Assembly: GCA_017936765.1 (NCBI GenBank)
Contig: JAGBEX010000041.1
Location: 1 to 52,161 of the forward strand
Direction: 5' to 3'
Length of the DNA: 52,161 nt
Source of the DNA: Clostridia bacterium
GTDB taxonomy: Bacteria > Bacillota > Clostridia > Christensenellales > Aristaeellaceae
The translations under genes were made by a program, and so were the position numbers. This document shows, one piece after another, positions 22,925-32,500 of the stretch; position 1 is the first letter of the stretch, and each line of letters begins with the position of its first letter. The notes beneath the pieces are model-generated. The model saw only the letters and a list, made by a program, of their open reading frames with translations. It was not told the DNA's origin and did not search any database.

Positions 22925-24712
22925 TTACAGGACTTCCTTGAATTTTTCCAGGGTGTCTTTGAAGACTTCCATGGCTTTGCGGAGGGGGTCGGGGCTGGAC
23001 ATATCGATGCCGGCCAGCTTCAGGGCTTCGATGGGGGGGACGCTGCAGCCAGCGGAGAGGAACTTGCGGTAGTCGGCTACGGCGGATTCGCCCTCGGTGA
23101 GGATACGCTCGCTGAGGCTCACGGCGGCGCACAGGCCGGTGGCGTAGACGTAGACATAGAAGGCGTTGTAGAAGTGGGGGATGCGCATCCACTCGTTGGC
23201 GATGACCTCGTCCACCACGCAGGCGCCGCCGTAGTACTGCTGGTTCAGCTCGTAGTAGGCCTTGGAGAGGGACTCCTTGGTGAGGGGCTCGCCCTTGGCG
23301 GCCATGTCGTGGCTGATGCGCTCAAACTCGGCAAACATGGTCTGGCGGAAGCAGGTGGTGCGGAACTGCTCCAGGAAGTGGTTGAGCAGGTAGGCCTGGG
23401 CCTTCTTCTCGGTGAAGGTGGAGAGCAGGTGGCGCATCATCACGGCCTCGTTGCAGGTGGAGGCCACCTCGGCCACGAAGAGGCTGTAATTGGCCTTGGG
23501 GGCGGGCTGGGCCTGATTGCTGTAGTAGCTGTGCATGGAGTGACCCAGCTCGTGGGCGATGGTGAAGGCGCTGTCCAGGTTATCGTTGTGGTTCAGCAGC
23601 ACATAGGGATGCACCTTGCTGAGGTCGCCTGCGGAGAAGGCACCGGAGGACTTGCTTTCGCTGGGGTAAACGTCGATCCAGCCATTGTCGCGGGCTTCCA
23701 CCAGCTTGGCCAGGTAGTCCTCGCCCATGGGCTTGAGGCCTTCCAGCATGAGGTCGAAGGCCTTCTCGTAGGGCATGTCCATGTGGAAATCGCTGACCAT
23801 GGGGCAATAGAGGTCGTACATATGCAGTTCGTCCAGGCCAAGCACCTGCTTGCGCAGCTCCAGGTACTCGTTCAGCACGGGCAGGTATTCGTGGATGACC
23901 TCGATGAGGTTATCATACACGGCCTGGGGGATCTGCAGCGGCTCCATCTTGGCGGCCAGGGCAGAGGTATACTTGCGGGCGGCGGCCTGGAAGGTATCGT
24001 TCTTCACAGAGCCGTTGTAGGTGGCGGCAATGGTGTTGCCAAACTTGCCATAGGTACCCATGATGCCCTCAAAGGCCTGCTTGCGGACATCCCGGTCGTC
24101 GCCGTGGATGAAGGTGGAGTAGTTGCCCTCGCTCAGCTCCTGCTGGGAACCGTCGCTGAGGGTGATGGCGGGGAACTTCATGTCCACATCGGTGAGCATG
24201 GAGAAGGTGGTGCTGGGGGAGTCTGCCACCTCGCCCATCATGGCCAGCAGTCGCTCCTGCTCCTTGGGCAGGGCATGAGCCTTGTCCCGCATCAGGTCGC
24301 TGAGGAACACGGAGTAGTCCGCCATGTCGGGGTCGTTGATCATGCCGGTAAGGATGCTCTCGTCCAGGTCAAGCAGCTCCGGCTGCATGAAGGCGGAGGC
24401 GGTGCTGGCCTGCACAGCCAGGGCGCGGACACGGTCGCTCATGGCCTGGGCGGTGGGGTCGGCGTTGTCGGTCTCCTTGTTGAGGAAGGCGTACTCGAAC
24501 ACGGGCATCAGCTCGGCATCCAGGTCGAAATAGGCGCGGATGACCTTGCGGGGATCCTCGGCCACCTTGCCATCGAACTGGGCAAAGGCGGCGATCTTCT
24601 CGCCCAGGGCGGCAAAGGCAGCCTCCCAGGCCTCCAGGGTGGGGTAGATGTCGGTGAGTTTCCACTTGTACTTGTCAGCGATCTCGCTGCGCTTGCGGAG
24701 TTTTTCTGCCAT
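22925..24712 (-). CDS. pepF: Oligoendopeptidase F
   Basis: PepF is a cytoplasmic zinc metallopeptidase (family M3B) that cleaves peptides of roughly 7-17 residues. The 595-residue protein has normal family length. The N-terminal LRKRSEIADKYKWKLTDIYP is typical, the zinc site is IAHELGHSMHSYY at about residue 388 (HExxH), and the third ligand Glu lies in VAEVASTCNEAVM about 25 residues later. It starts 21 bases after the end of topB on the same strand, so they probably share a transcript. The stop codon borders a palindrome array. Confidence 0.95.
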   Translation of the reverse strand: MAEKLRKRSEIADKYKWKLTDIYPTLEAWEAAFAALGEKIAAFAQFDGKVAEDPRKVIRAYFDLDAELMPVFEYAFLNKETDNADPTAQAMSDRVRALAVQASTASAFMQPELLDLDESILTGMINDPDMADYSVFLSDLMRDKAHALPKEQERLLAMMGEVADSPSTTFSMLTDVDMKFPAITLSDGSQQELSEGNYSTFIHGDDRDVRKQAFEGIMGTYGKFGNTIAATYNGSVKNDTFQAAARKYTSALAAKMEPLQIPQAVYDNLIEVIHEYLPVLNEYLELRKQVLGLDELHMYDLYCPMVSDFHMDMPYEKAFDLMLEGLKPMGEDYLAKLVEARDNGWIDVYPSESKSSGAFSAGDLSKVHPYVLLNHNDNLDSAFTIAHELGHSMHSYYSNQAQPAPKANYSLFVAEVASTCNEAVMMRHLLSTFTEKKAQAYLLNHFLEQFRTTCFRQTMFAEFERISHDMAAKGEPLTKESLSKAYYELNQQYYGGACVVDEVIANEWMRIPHFYNAFYVYVYATGLCAAVSLSERILTEGESAVADYRKFLSAGCSVPPIEALKLAGIDMSSPDPLRKAMEVFKDTLEKFKEVL

Positions 24713-24733
24713 GATGTTTTCCTTCTTTCTATA

Positions 24734-26902
24734 TTATTTCTGATAGATAATACTGCGGTTTGCGGTGGCGCTTTCGCTGCCGATGGGGTAGAAGGCGATG
24801 CGCTGCTGATCCATCACGATGGTGCCGGTGGAGCCGCGAAGCTGCTTTTGTTTGATGAGCAGCTGCATGAGTTTGTCGGTGAGCTCAGGGCCGCCGCCAC
24901 GGGTGAGGCAGTCCTTCCACAGGGTGAAGTGGCAGCCCTCGCCGGAACGGGAGCAGAAGAAGGTCTGGGCGTTTTCCAGCACCTGGCCTTGTCCACACAC
25001 CGGGCAAACGACCTCCGGCACGGTCTTGGCCTTGGCCACCAGCTTTTGCTGGCGCTTTTTGCGGCGACCATCATCGGGGAAGACCACGGTGGCGCGGTTG
25101 TCCCGGGCATAGGTGACCAGGAAGGTGGAGAAGCGGCGGATGCTCTCCATGAACTTCATGGGATCCTGCTTGCCATCGGTAATCTGATCCAGCGCCAGCT
25201 CCCAGCGACCGGTCATTTCGGGGGAGGCGATCTCCTGGGGCATGATGGCGATGAGCTGCACGCCCTTGTCCGTGGCCACGATGGTCTTACCCTTGCGCTG
25301 AGCATAGCCCACCTGCATCAGCCGCTCGATGATGGCGGCGCGGGTGGCGGGGGTGCCGATGCCGCTGCCCTTCATCTGCCGCTGCAGCTCCTCGTCCTCC
25401 AGCTCGCGGCCAGCGTTCTCCATGGCGGAGAGCAGCGAGGCATCGTTGTGCTGGGGCGGCGGCTTGGTGGCGTCCTGCTTGATCTGCGTGTCCTTCACGG
25501 TGCGGGTATCACCCTTGGTCAGGGGCGGCAGGGCGGTTTCTTCTTCCACATCGGTGGTTTTCTTTTTGCGGGTCTTGGGCGGGTTGGCCAGGGGAGGAAT
25601 GTCCCGCCAGCCGTTTTGCAGCACCACCCGGCCATTGGTGCGGAAGCGATGCTCGCCCACCTGGGTGATGACCTTCGTCGCATCATATTCGCAGGCCGGA
25701 TAGAAGGCGGCCAGCATCCGGCGGGCCACAAGATCGTAGAGCTGGCGCTCGTCCTCCGGGAAGGTGGAGGGATCCACCCGCTTGGCGGTGGGAATCAGCG
25801 CATGGTGGTCGGTGACCTTGGTTTCGTCCACGGTGCGCTTGCTCACCGGCAGCTTGCCGCCGGGCAGGGCGGGCGGTACCAGCGCCTGGTATTCAGGGGG
25901 CAGCAGCTTCATGGTCTGCACCACCCGGGGGATCATGTCCGGGGGCAGGTAGCGGCTGTCGGTACGGGGGTAGGTCAGCGCCTTGCGGGTCTCGTAGAGG
26001 GATTGCGCCAGCTTCAGCGTTTTATCGGCGGTAAAGCCCAGGAGCTTGTTGGCGTCCCGCTGCAGGCTGGTGAGGTCGTAGAGCTGGGGCGGCAGGTCGC
26101 GCTTGCGGGTGGTTTCGGCAGAAAGCACGGTACCCTGCTGGCCCTTGACCTGCGCGGCGATGGCTTTGGCGGCCTCTGCATTGGGCAGGTGGGTGTCCGG
26201 CTCCAGCTTTTCATCGAACCAGGCGCCCTTGTAGTCGCCAAAGTCGGCGGTGAGAGTGGCGTATTCCTCCGGCTTGAAGTTCTCGATCTCCTTGCGCCGC
26301 TTGACCAGAATGGCCAGCGTGGGCGTCTGCACACGGCCAACGGAGAGCAGCGTGTCGTATTTCAAGGTAAAGGCGCGGGAGGCGTTCATGCCTACCAGCC
26401 AGTCGGCCTGGGAGCGGCATTGGGCGCTGTGGAACAGCCCCTCGTACCTTTCGCCGGGCTGGATGGTGCGGAAGCCCTCGGCAATGGCTTCGTCGGTCAT
26501 GGAGGAGATCCACAGGCGCTGGATGGGCTTGCGGCAGCCGCTTTTCTGATAGATGTAGCGGAAGATCAGCTCACCCTCGCGCCCCGCGTCAGTGGCGCAG
26601 ATCACACCATCGGTGCTGTCGGCACAGATCAGATCCTTCACCACCTTGTATTGGTCGCGGGTGGTGGGGATGACCTTCAGCGGAATGTCCTCCGGCAGGA
26701 TGGGCAGGGTGGCCATGCTCCACTTCTTGTACTTCTCGTCCAGCTCGTCCGGCTCGCAAAGGGTCACCAAATGACCTACAGCCCACGTCACCACGTAGTC
26801 CGCACCCACCAGGCAGCCCTTGCCCTGCTCACGGCAGCCCAGCACCCGGGCAATGTCCCGCCCCACGCTGGGCTTCTCCGCTACCACAACGATCCGTCCC
26901 AT
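24734..26902 (-). CDS. topB: DNA topoisomerase III (type IA)
   Basis: Type IA topoisomerases cut one DNA strand and can decatenate or relax DNA. The 722-residue protein has the Toprim domain at the N-terminus (MGRIVVVAEKPSVGRDIARV; later ICATDAGREGELIFRYIY with the DxD/E metal site), SVGRVQTPTLAIL, the catalytic Tyr in LTYPRTDSRYLP at about residue 311, and a C-terminal zinc ribbon (CPVCGQGQ...FFCSRSGEGCHF). The start at 26902 was chosen because AAGGAGG ends six bases upstream; ATG 26908 abuts it. Upstream in-frame codons come from repeats. Confidence 0.95.
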   Translation of the reverse strand: MGRIVVVAEKPSVGRDIARVLGCREQGKGCLVGADYVVTWAVGHLVTLCEPDELDEKYKKWSMATLPILPEDIPLKVIPTTRDQYKVVKDLICADSTDGVICATDAGREGELIFRYIYQKSGCRKPIQRLWISSMTDEAIAEGFRTIQPGERYEGLFHSAQCRSQADWLVGMNASRAFTLKYDTLLSVGRVQTPTLAILVKRRKEIENFKPEEYATLTADFGDYKGAWFDEKLEPDTHLPNAEAAKAIAAQVKGQQGTVLSAETTRKRDLPPQLYDLTSLQRDANKLLGFTADKTLKLAQSLYETRKALTYPRTDSRYLPPDMIPRVVQTMKLLPPEYQALVPPALPGGKLPVSKRTVDETKVTDHHALIPTAKRVDPSTFPEDERQLYDLVARRMLAAFYPACEYDATKVITQVGEHRFRTNGRVVLQNGWRDIPPLANPPKTRKKKTTDVEEETALPPLTKGDTRTVKDTQIKQDATKPPPQHNDASLLSAMENAGRELEDEELQRQMKGSGIGTPATRAAIIERLMQVGYAQRKGKTIVATDKGVQLIAIMPQEIASPEMTGRWELALDQITDGKQDPMKFMESIRRFSTFLVTYARDNRATVVFPDDGRRKKRQQKLVAKAKTVPEVVCPVCGQGQVLENAQTFFCSRSGEGCHFTLWKDCLTRGGGPELTDKLMQLLIKQKQLRGSTGTIVMDQQRIAFYPIGSESATANRSIIYQK

Positions 26903-26923
26903 ACACATCCTCCTTGAGTGCTT

Positions 26924-26952
26924 ATTATAGCACAAGGAGAACGAAATTGAAA
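26924..26952 (-). promoter_or_regulatory. Promoter for topB-pepF
   Basis: On the minus strand a perfect TATAAT (26929-26924) lies 17 bases after TTTCAA (26952-26947). The weak -35 box overlaps a perfect palindrome, TTGAAACC-TGC-GGTTTCAA (26947-26965), which could be a regulator site or a repeat remnant. Confidence 0.55.
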
Positions 26953-27000
26953 CCTGCGGTTTCAAACTTCCAGGGCAGGGGACGGTTTCGGCTACGCCGA

Positions 27001-27057
27001 CCAGAGAGGGCGCTGCCCTCTCTGGACTCTCCTGCCAAAGGGTCTTCGACCCTCTGG
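27001..27057 (+). repeat. Palindrome-module pair
   Basis: CCAGAGAGGGC-GCT-GCCCTCTCTGG (27001-27025) is perfect. CCAAAGGGTC-TTC-GACCCTCTGG (27035-27057) has one mismatch. GACTC and GACTCCC linkers follow them as at the other loci. Confidence 0.8.
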
Positions 27058-27150
27058 ACTCCCTTTCGGGGATGCCCAGCCGGGAGGGCTCCGAGAAGGG
27101 GTCACGCCGCGCAACGGGCGCGCCGCGACGCGGATCAAGCCACTTTCCGC

Positions 27151-27190
27151 GCACCTGTAGGGGCGATCTGCGATCGCCCGCACGCCGCAC
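27151..27190 (+). repeat. GTAGGGGCGA-type palindromic repeat
   Basis: All 40 bases match 18870-18909. Confidence 0.85.
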
Positions 27191-27299
27191 CTACGCACAA
27201 CAAGCAGGCAACGCGCACCAGAACAACAAACTCGCGCACAGAGCGCGAGCCAATGCCGCGCGATAGGTACCCAAAGCCAGGCGTTATATAGTGTACGTT

Positions 27300-27450
27300 G
27301 CGGTACGCCCCCGCGAGGAAGATGGTGGGGCAACCCCGATGGGGCTGCTACCCCATGGCGGGTAAGGGGGTCCGGGGGCGCTGCGAAACAGGCTCAATTC
27401 AGCGCCCCCGGACGGCTTTTGGTTCTTTTCGCCGGGACGAAAAGAACGTC
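27300..27450 (+). repeat. GC-rich structured element with 14-bp and 10-bp stems
   Basis: GTCCGGGGGCGCTG (27370-27383) is fully complementary to CAGCGCCCCCGGAC (27400-27413). Nine bases later GTTCTTTTCG (27422-27431) is complementary to CGAAAAGAAC (27438-27447). Upstream ATGGGG/CCCCAT also pairs. No reading frame fits, so it is probably a dispersed non-autonomous element or structured RNA. Confidence 0.55.
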
Positions 27451-27513
27451 CCCGCACAAACGCAGTGTAACAAGGAAACAACCAACCATCACTACCCCAA
27501 AATCCCCCGCTGC

Positions 27514-27542
27514 TGGACAAAAAAACCCGAATGAACTATACT
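27514..27542 (+). promoter_or_regulatory. sigma-A promoter placed for a near-leaderless transcript
   Basis: TGGACA (27514-27519) and TATACT (27537-27542) have a 17-base spacer. Transcription would start near 27549, within a few bases of the GTG at 27550 and ATG at 27553, and there is no ribosome site. Confidence 0.6.
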
Positions 27543-27552
27543 ATCCCCGGTG

Positions 27553-28422
27553 ATGAACATGAACTACATTGTCCAACATAACGGCCGCACCCTGCGGGAC
27601 ATCCTCCGGCGGGACATGGGCGTGAGCTACTCCGCCATGAAGTCCGCCAAGTGGGATAACCGCATCCTGGTGGACGGTATCCCCACGCCGGTGAACGCCA
27701 TCCTCCGCGCGGGTCAGACCGTGACCATGCTCTGGCCGGAGGAGCAGCCGGTGTATCAGCTGCGGCCCTATGAGCTGACGCTGAATATCCCCTATGAGGA
27801 CGAGCATCTGCTGGTGATCGACAAGCCTGCGCCCCTGGCCAGCCAGTCCAGCGCGGGACACCCGGATAACTCGCTGGAGAATGCGGTGTATGCCTACATG
27901 GGTTGCCCCAAGGACTTCATCTACCGCCCGGTGAACCGGCTGGACAAGGGTACCAGCGGACTGATGGTGGTGGCAAAAACGCCCCATGCGCAGCATCTGT
28001 TGCAAAGGCAGCTGCACACGGAGGCGTTTCAGCGGGTGTATTTGGCTGTGGTGGAAGGTGTGCCGGAGCCGCTCCGGGGCGTGATCGATGCACCCATTGC
28101 CAAGGTGGAGGCAGCCAGCATCCGGCGGGTGGTTTGCCCGGAGGGGCGGCCATCGGTGACCCATTATCAGGTGGAACAGGTCAGCGGGCAGCGCGCGTTG
28201 GTGCGGCTGAAGCTGGAGACCGGGCGCACCCATCAAATTCGGGTACACATGAGCCACTTGGGCTGCCCGGTGTGCGGCGACTTTCTTTATGGCACGGAAT
28301 TGCCGGAGCTGCCGGGGCGGTTTGCCCTGCACTCGGCAGAGCTGGTGCTGGCGCATCCGCTAACGGGAGACGTGCTGCACATCGCGTCGCCGCTGCCGGA
28401 GGAACTCAGCGCTTTGCTGTGA
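27553..28422 (+). CDS. RluA/RluD-family pseudouridine synthase
   Basis: This enzyme class isomerises uridine to pseudouridine in rRNA or tRNA. The 289-residue protein has an S4-like N-terminal part (TLRDILRRDMGVSYSAMK...ILVDGI) and the catalytic core YRPVNRLDKGTSGLMVVAK with the active-site Asp at about residue 135, then LKLETGRTHQIRVHMSHLG. The target site cannot be told. GTG 27550 and ATG 27559 are alternative starts. No ribosome site is visible; the promoter implies a leaderless or nearly leaderless mRNA. Its 3' end overlaps the converging pyruvyl transferase gene by 17 bases. Confidence 0.92.
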   Translation: MNMNYIVQHNGRTLRDILRRDMGVSYSAMKSAKWDNRILVDGIPTPVNAILRAGQTVTMLWPEEQPVYQLRPYELTLNIPYEDEHLLVIDKPAPLASQSSAGHPDNSLENAVYAYMGCPKDFIYRPVNRLDKGTSGLMVVAKTPHAQHLLQRQLHTEAFQRVYLAVVEGVPEPLRGVIDAPIAKVEAASIRRVVCPEGRPSVTHYQVEQVSGQRALVRLKLETGRTHQIRVHMSHLGCPVCGDFLYGTELPELPGRFALHSAELVLAHPLTGDVLHIASPLPEELSALL

Positions 28423-29524
28423 ATACGGCGGTGGGGCCGTCCAGCGCCTGGGCGAGGGCGGCTTGCAGCCAGTCAAGACCCCGCTGGCGCAGGGCGGTCA
28501 GACGGGCTTCCACCTGGGGCCAGGGGATGTCCATGCCCTGCACGGTGAGGTCAAGCTCCCGCAGCAGGTTATCGATGCGGCTGTTCTTGGACTCCGGGTC
28601 GTCCTCCTTATAGCGGCGCAGCACCGTGAAGGGGCGCTGCAAAATGGAGGCAAACACCGTGCCGTGGAAGGAATCGGTGCAGATATAGGCGGCTTCGTCC
28701 AGGTAGCCCAGCCATTCCTGGGGGGAGAGACCATCCGCCAGGTCGTAGGGCTGGTGATAGGCGTTCTCGGTCACGGGGATGACCTTCACATTCAGGTTCA
28801 GCTGCCGGGACAGCTGTTCCACCCGCTGCCAGTAGCTGGGATCATCCCCGATGAAGTAGCACAGCAGATAGGGCGTTTCGCCATGGGGATGCCGGGCCAG
28901 CGCCTGCCATGCCTGGCGGGTCTGGAGGCACACGGGGTCGGGCATCACGGCAGGGGGATAGCCCACCAGGGCTTCCAGCAGATGTGCGCCCTCCTGTTCG
29001 CGAACGGAAACAGCAGCATATTGCTTGATTAGTCCGGCCATGCGCCGGGCTTTTTTGGCGTTGGGCATCTGGCTCACACCCAGGGAGGGCGCATAGGCCA
29101 CCCGGGGCTTGTTGTTGGCAAAGTTCAGGAAATAGGCCGGGTTCAGCCACACCGGCGACCAGATCTGGTCGCTGCCGGAGAGCAGCACATCATACTGCGC
29201 GGCCTGCTTTTTCAGCGCGGCGTGATCGGCACAGACGGGGGAGAGACGCATATTGGCCTTGTAGAAATCGCCAAAGGAGGCGCTCTTGCTGCGGGCGCCC
29301 TGGTTGGTGGCCTTCACGGCCTTCTTCTGCAAGCCCTCGAGGATCAGCTTGGGGGAGTTGCCGCTGGAAAGCAGGTTGCGCACCTTTTCCAGCTGGCTGG
29401 GCTTGTAGTCGATGTGTTCTGCCTGGTAGCCCATGTCTGCAATGGCTTTCTGCAAGGCCCAGGCCTGCAGGGTGGAGCCGTAGTTATCGTTGTGCAGGAA
29501 GGTCATGATGCCGATGCGCTTCAT
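28406..29524 (-). CDS. Polysaccharide pyruvyl transferase family protein
   Basis: This 372-residue protein matches the polysaccharide pyruvyl transferase family (CsaB/WcaK-like): MKRIGIMTFLHNDNYGSTLQAWALQ at the N-terminus (first 20 residues diagnostic), YDVLLSGSDQIW around residue 115, AYAPSLGVS, VSVREQEG, and ICTDSFHGTVFASIL near residue 285. Members move pyruvate from PEP to a sugar or belong to a wider group of unknown activity. It starts 41 bases after the end of the giant glucan synthase gene on the same strand, so the two are probably co-transcribed and may act on the same glycan. Confidence 0.88.
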   Translation of the reverse strand: MKRIGIMTFLHNDNYGSTLQAWALQKAIADMGYQAEHIDYKPSQLEKVRNLLSSGNSPKLILEGLQKKAVKATNQGARSKSASFGDFYKANMRLSPVCADHAALKKQAAQYDVLLSGSDQIWSPVWLNPAYFLNFANNKPRVAYAPSLGVSQMPNAKKARRMAGLIKQYAAVSVREQEGAHLLEALVGYPPAVMPDPVCLQTRQAWQALARHPHGETPYLLCYFIGDDPSYWQRVEQLSRQLNLNVKVIPVTENAYHQPYDLADGLSPQEWLGYLDEAAYICTDSFHGTVFASILQRPFTVLRRYKEDDPESKNSRIDNLLRELDLTVQGMDIPWPQVEARLTALRQRGLDWLQAALAQALDGPTAVFTAKR

Positions 29525-29565
29525 AGGATCATCCTCTCGTGTGGATGAACCATTATACCACGGAA

Positions 29566-32500
29566 TCAGCCCTGGCGTAAAGGTGTGCGCACCTCATGGA
29601 TGCGGCCGTCGTCCGTGAGGGTGATCCAGCCGCCGTCCACCCGCACGCCATCGCAGGTGAAGGCAGGCTCATCCCGCCCGGCGTGGAAGTGCCAGGTGGC
29701 GCTGCCCCATTGCAGCGTGAGGGTGAAGCCGTCCCACTCCGGCGGCACCAGGGGGCGCAGGCGAACCTGATCGCCCCGCTTGTCAAAGCCCAGCAGCTTT
29801 TCCACCACAATGGTATACAGCCAGGCTGCGCTGCCGGTGTAAAAGCTCCAGCCGCCCCGGCCGAGCTGCTGGGGATGGCTGTACACGTCCCCGGCCAGGG
29901 CATAGGGTTCCAGGCGGTAGCGCTCCGAGTCGTGGCCGTGGTGGATGGGGTTCAGCGCCCGCACCAGCGCCCAGGCACGGTCGATCCAGCCCAATTCGCT
30001 CAGCGCCCAGACCATCCAGGCGGCTGCGTGGGTGTACTGGCCACCGTTCTCCCGGATGCCCGGCAGATAGCCGCCGATGTAGCCTGCGTCCAGTTTGCCG
30101 TCGAAGGGCGGGGTGAGGAGCTTCATCAGGCTGCGGCGGGGGTCGAAGAGCTGCTGCCAGGCCTGATCCACAGCCTGGGCGGTACGCTGGGTGACGCCCA
30201 GGGCAAAGACCGCCCAGCTCTGGCTGAGGCTATCGATGCGGCACTCCGGGCTGGTGGCGCTGCCCAGGGGTGCACCATCCTCGAAGAAGGCACGGAGATA
30301 CCAGGAGCCGTCCCAGCCGCTGCGCTCAATGGCCTGCAGGAGCCGGGCGCGGACGTCCTCGATCTCCTGGCGGGCGGCATCATCGGCATAGTGGGCGAAG
30401 TGGTGGAGGGTCACGGCGTAGAACATGGCCAGCCACAGGCTTTCGCCCCGGACGCGGTTCATGCCGTCGTTCCAGTCGCCGCCGTCCATCAGGGGAAGGC
30501 CATTACGACCCAGGCGGATGGAGGTCAGCGCCCGCAGGCAATGGGTGTAGAGGGAATCCGTTTCCCGGGTGGAGGGCGGCGTGTGGTAGAGATCCTCCTG
30601 CCCATCCGGGATGGGATCACCCAGCAGCCAGGGGACTTGCTCCTGCAAAACGTCCCTGTCACCGGTGCGCTGGATGTACCAGCAGGTGATGAAGGGCAGG
30701 AAGAGGCGGTCGTCGGTGATGAGGGTGCGCACCCCGGTTTGCGCAGGGTGCCACCAATGCTGCACGTCCCCATCGGTATACTGGTGGCGGGCGCAGTCCA
30801 GCAGGTGGGCGCGGACATGCTCCGGCTCGGTGAGGGTGAGGGCGGTCATGTCCTGCAGCTGATCCCGGAAGCCGATGGCGCCGCCAGCCTGATAGAACCC
30901 GCAGCGGGCTTCCAGGCGGGAGGCGCGCACCTGCCAGGGCAGGATGCGGTTGATGAGCAGGTTGAGGCTGTCCTCCGGGGTGAAGATGTGCAAGCGGGTC
31001 AGCCGGGTGACCCATTGCTGGCGGGCGGCGCGGTAAACGGGGGAGGTGCCGTGCTGGCGCAGACGGGCAAGGAGCTTCTCCATGTCGTCCATCTGGGCGC
31101 AGGCACCCAGCAGCCAGGTGACCATTTCGCTGCCGCCAGCGGGAATGGTGAGGGGCAGGGTCAAAAGGGCGATGGTGCCAGCCTCATCGGCAGGGGCGGC
31201 CAGGTTGGGGGCGGTGCCGAAGCCGTGGAAGGCCAGCGGGCTGACGGGGCGGCTCTCGCAGCGGCCTTCCACCAGGGTGAGGCAGCCGAAGCGCTGCATG
31301 GCCGGGGACGAGGCCACCACGCCGCCTTCCACAGGGGTGAGGCAGACCAGGCTTTCGTCCAGGCCGCCGCGGCCCATCACGAAGCGGGCGGCGATGGTCA
31401 GCGTCAGGCGCTGCTCCTGCTGGGTCAGGTTTTTCAGCCGCAGACTGCGGCTGCCGAAGGCGGTGCCGGGAACCATGGCGGCGGTGAGGGTCATGTCCAG
31501 GTCATACCCCAGGCTGCGCCAGGTGGTGACGCCGGGGGTAAGCTGCACACGGCAGTTCATCCCTTGGCCAAGGGGTAGGGGAGTGGGGGTGAAGAGACGG
31601 CTGCCATCGGCAAGATAGGCGCACTCCGCCACCGTGGGGCAAACGGGGTCGTTGCTCCAGGGGGTCAGGCGGGAGAGATGGCTGTTGCCCGCAAAGGTCA
31701 TGTTCAGCCCGCTTTCCATGCACAGGCTGCCGCTATGCTCTTCGGTGAGCAGGCTGCACCAGGGGGCAGGGGTGACGGCACCTTTTTCCAGGCGAATGAC
31801 GTAGTCGTCCGTGCCGGGCTGAAAGCCGCCCAGGCCGTTGTCGAACCGCAGGTTTTCTATCTCCAGGGCGGGGGCGTGGGCATCGGTCTGGGGCGGTGCA
31901 AGGGCGGGCAGCTGCTGTGCCTGTGCCTCGATCTGCACGGTGATGGTGCCAGCACCCTCGTAGAGGATGAAGCGGGACATGGCCTCGATGGTCTCACGGG
32001 CGCCCTCGGGCAGGTCGGAGGCCAGCAGCACGACAGCGGGGCGGGTAAGCAGCGCCTCGCGGGCTTTGGCCTGGGCGCGGGCAGCCTGATCCCCCTCGCA
32101 CAGCACACACAGAGCGGCGGGCTGTCCCAGAAGATGGAGCCACTCGATGGCATCGGAGGCATCCCGCAGGAGGGAGATGCAGCCTTCGCTGTGAGCCATC
32201 ACGGTGAGCAGCGGCGTGTGGGGGTTCAGCCCGAAGGTATGCAATATGTCCAGCGGCTGCTTCAGGGGCGTGATGGCACCCTGATGGGGCTGGCAGCGCC
32301 ACATCAGCCCGCCGAAGAGTCGGGACAGCTGGGCGGCGCGGGTCTGGTGGATGGAGAGAGAATCCGTGATGGTGCGGCTCAGCAGGCCGGACAGGGTGAG
32401 CAGGCTGCTCACGTCCGACAGGCGCGGGGTGAGTGCCTCCAGGGAGAAATGCTCGCCGGGGCGCATCAGCCGGGTGGGGAAGATCACCGCCGCCTTGCCC

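Larger units (their letters stand above)
26966..27513. other. Intergenic region between topB and the pseudouridine synthase gene
   Basis: No gene is seen. It contains a palindrome-module pair (27001-27057), a GTAGGGGCGA-type repeat (27151-27190) and a larger GC-rich structured element with two long hairpins (27300-27450). Short open frames lack ribosome sites and follow the palindromes. Confidence 0.65.

Noticed and set aside
26903..27190. N-terminal extension of topoisomerase III into the repeat region
   Set aside because: The added residues derive from dispersed repeats and cross the promoter. The ATG at 26902 has AAGGAGG at ideal spacing and matches the family start.
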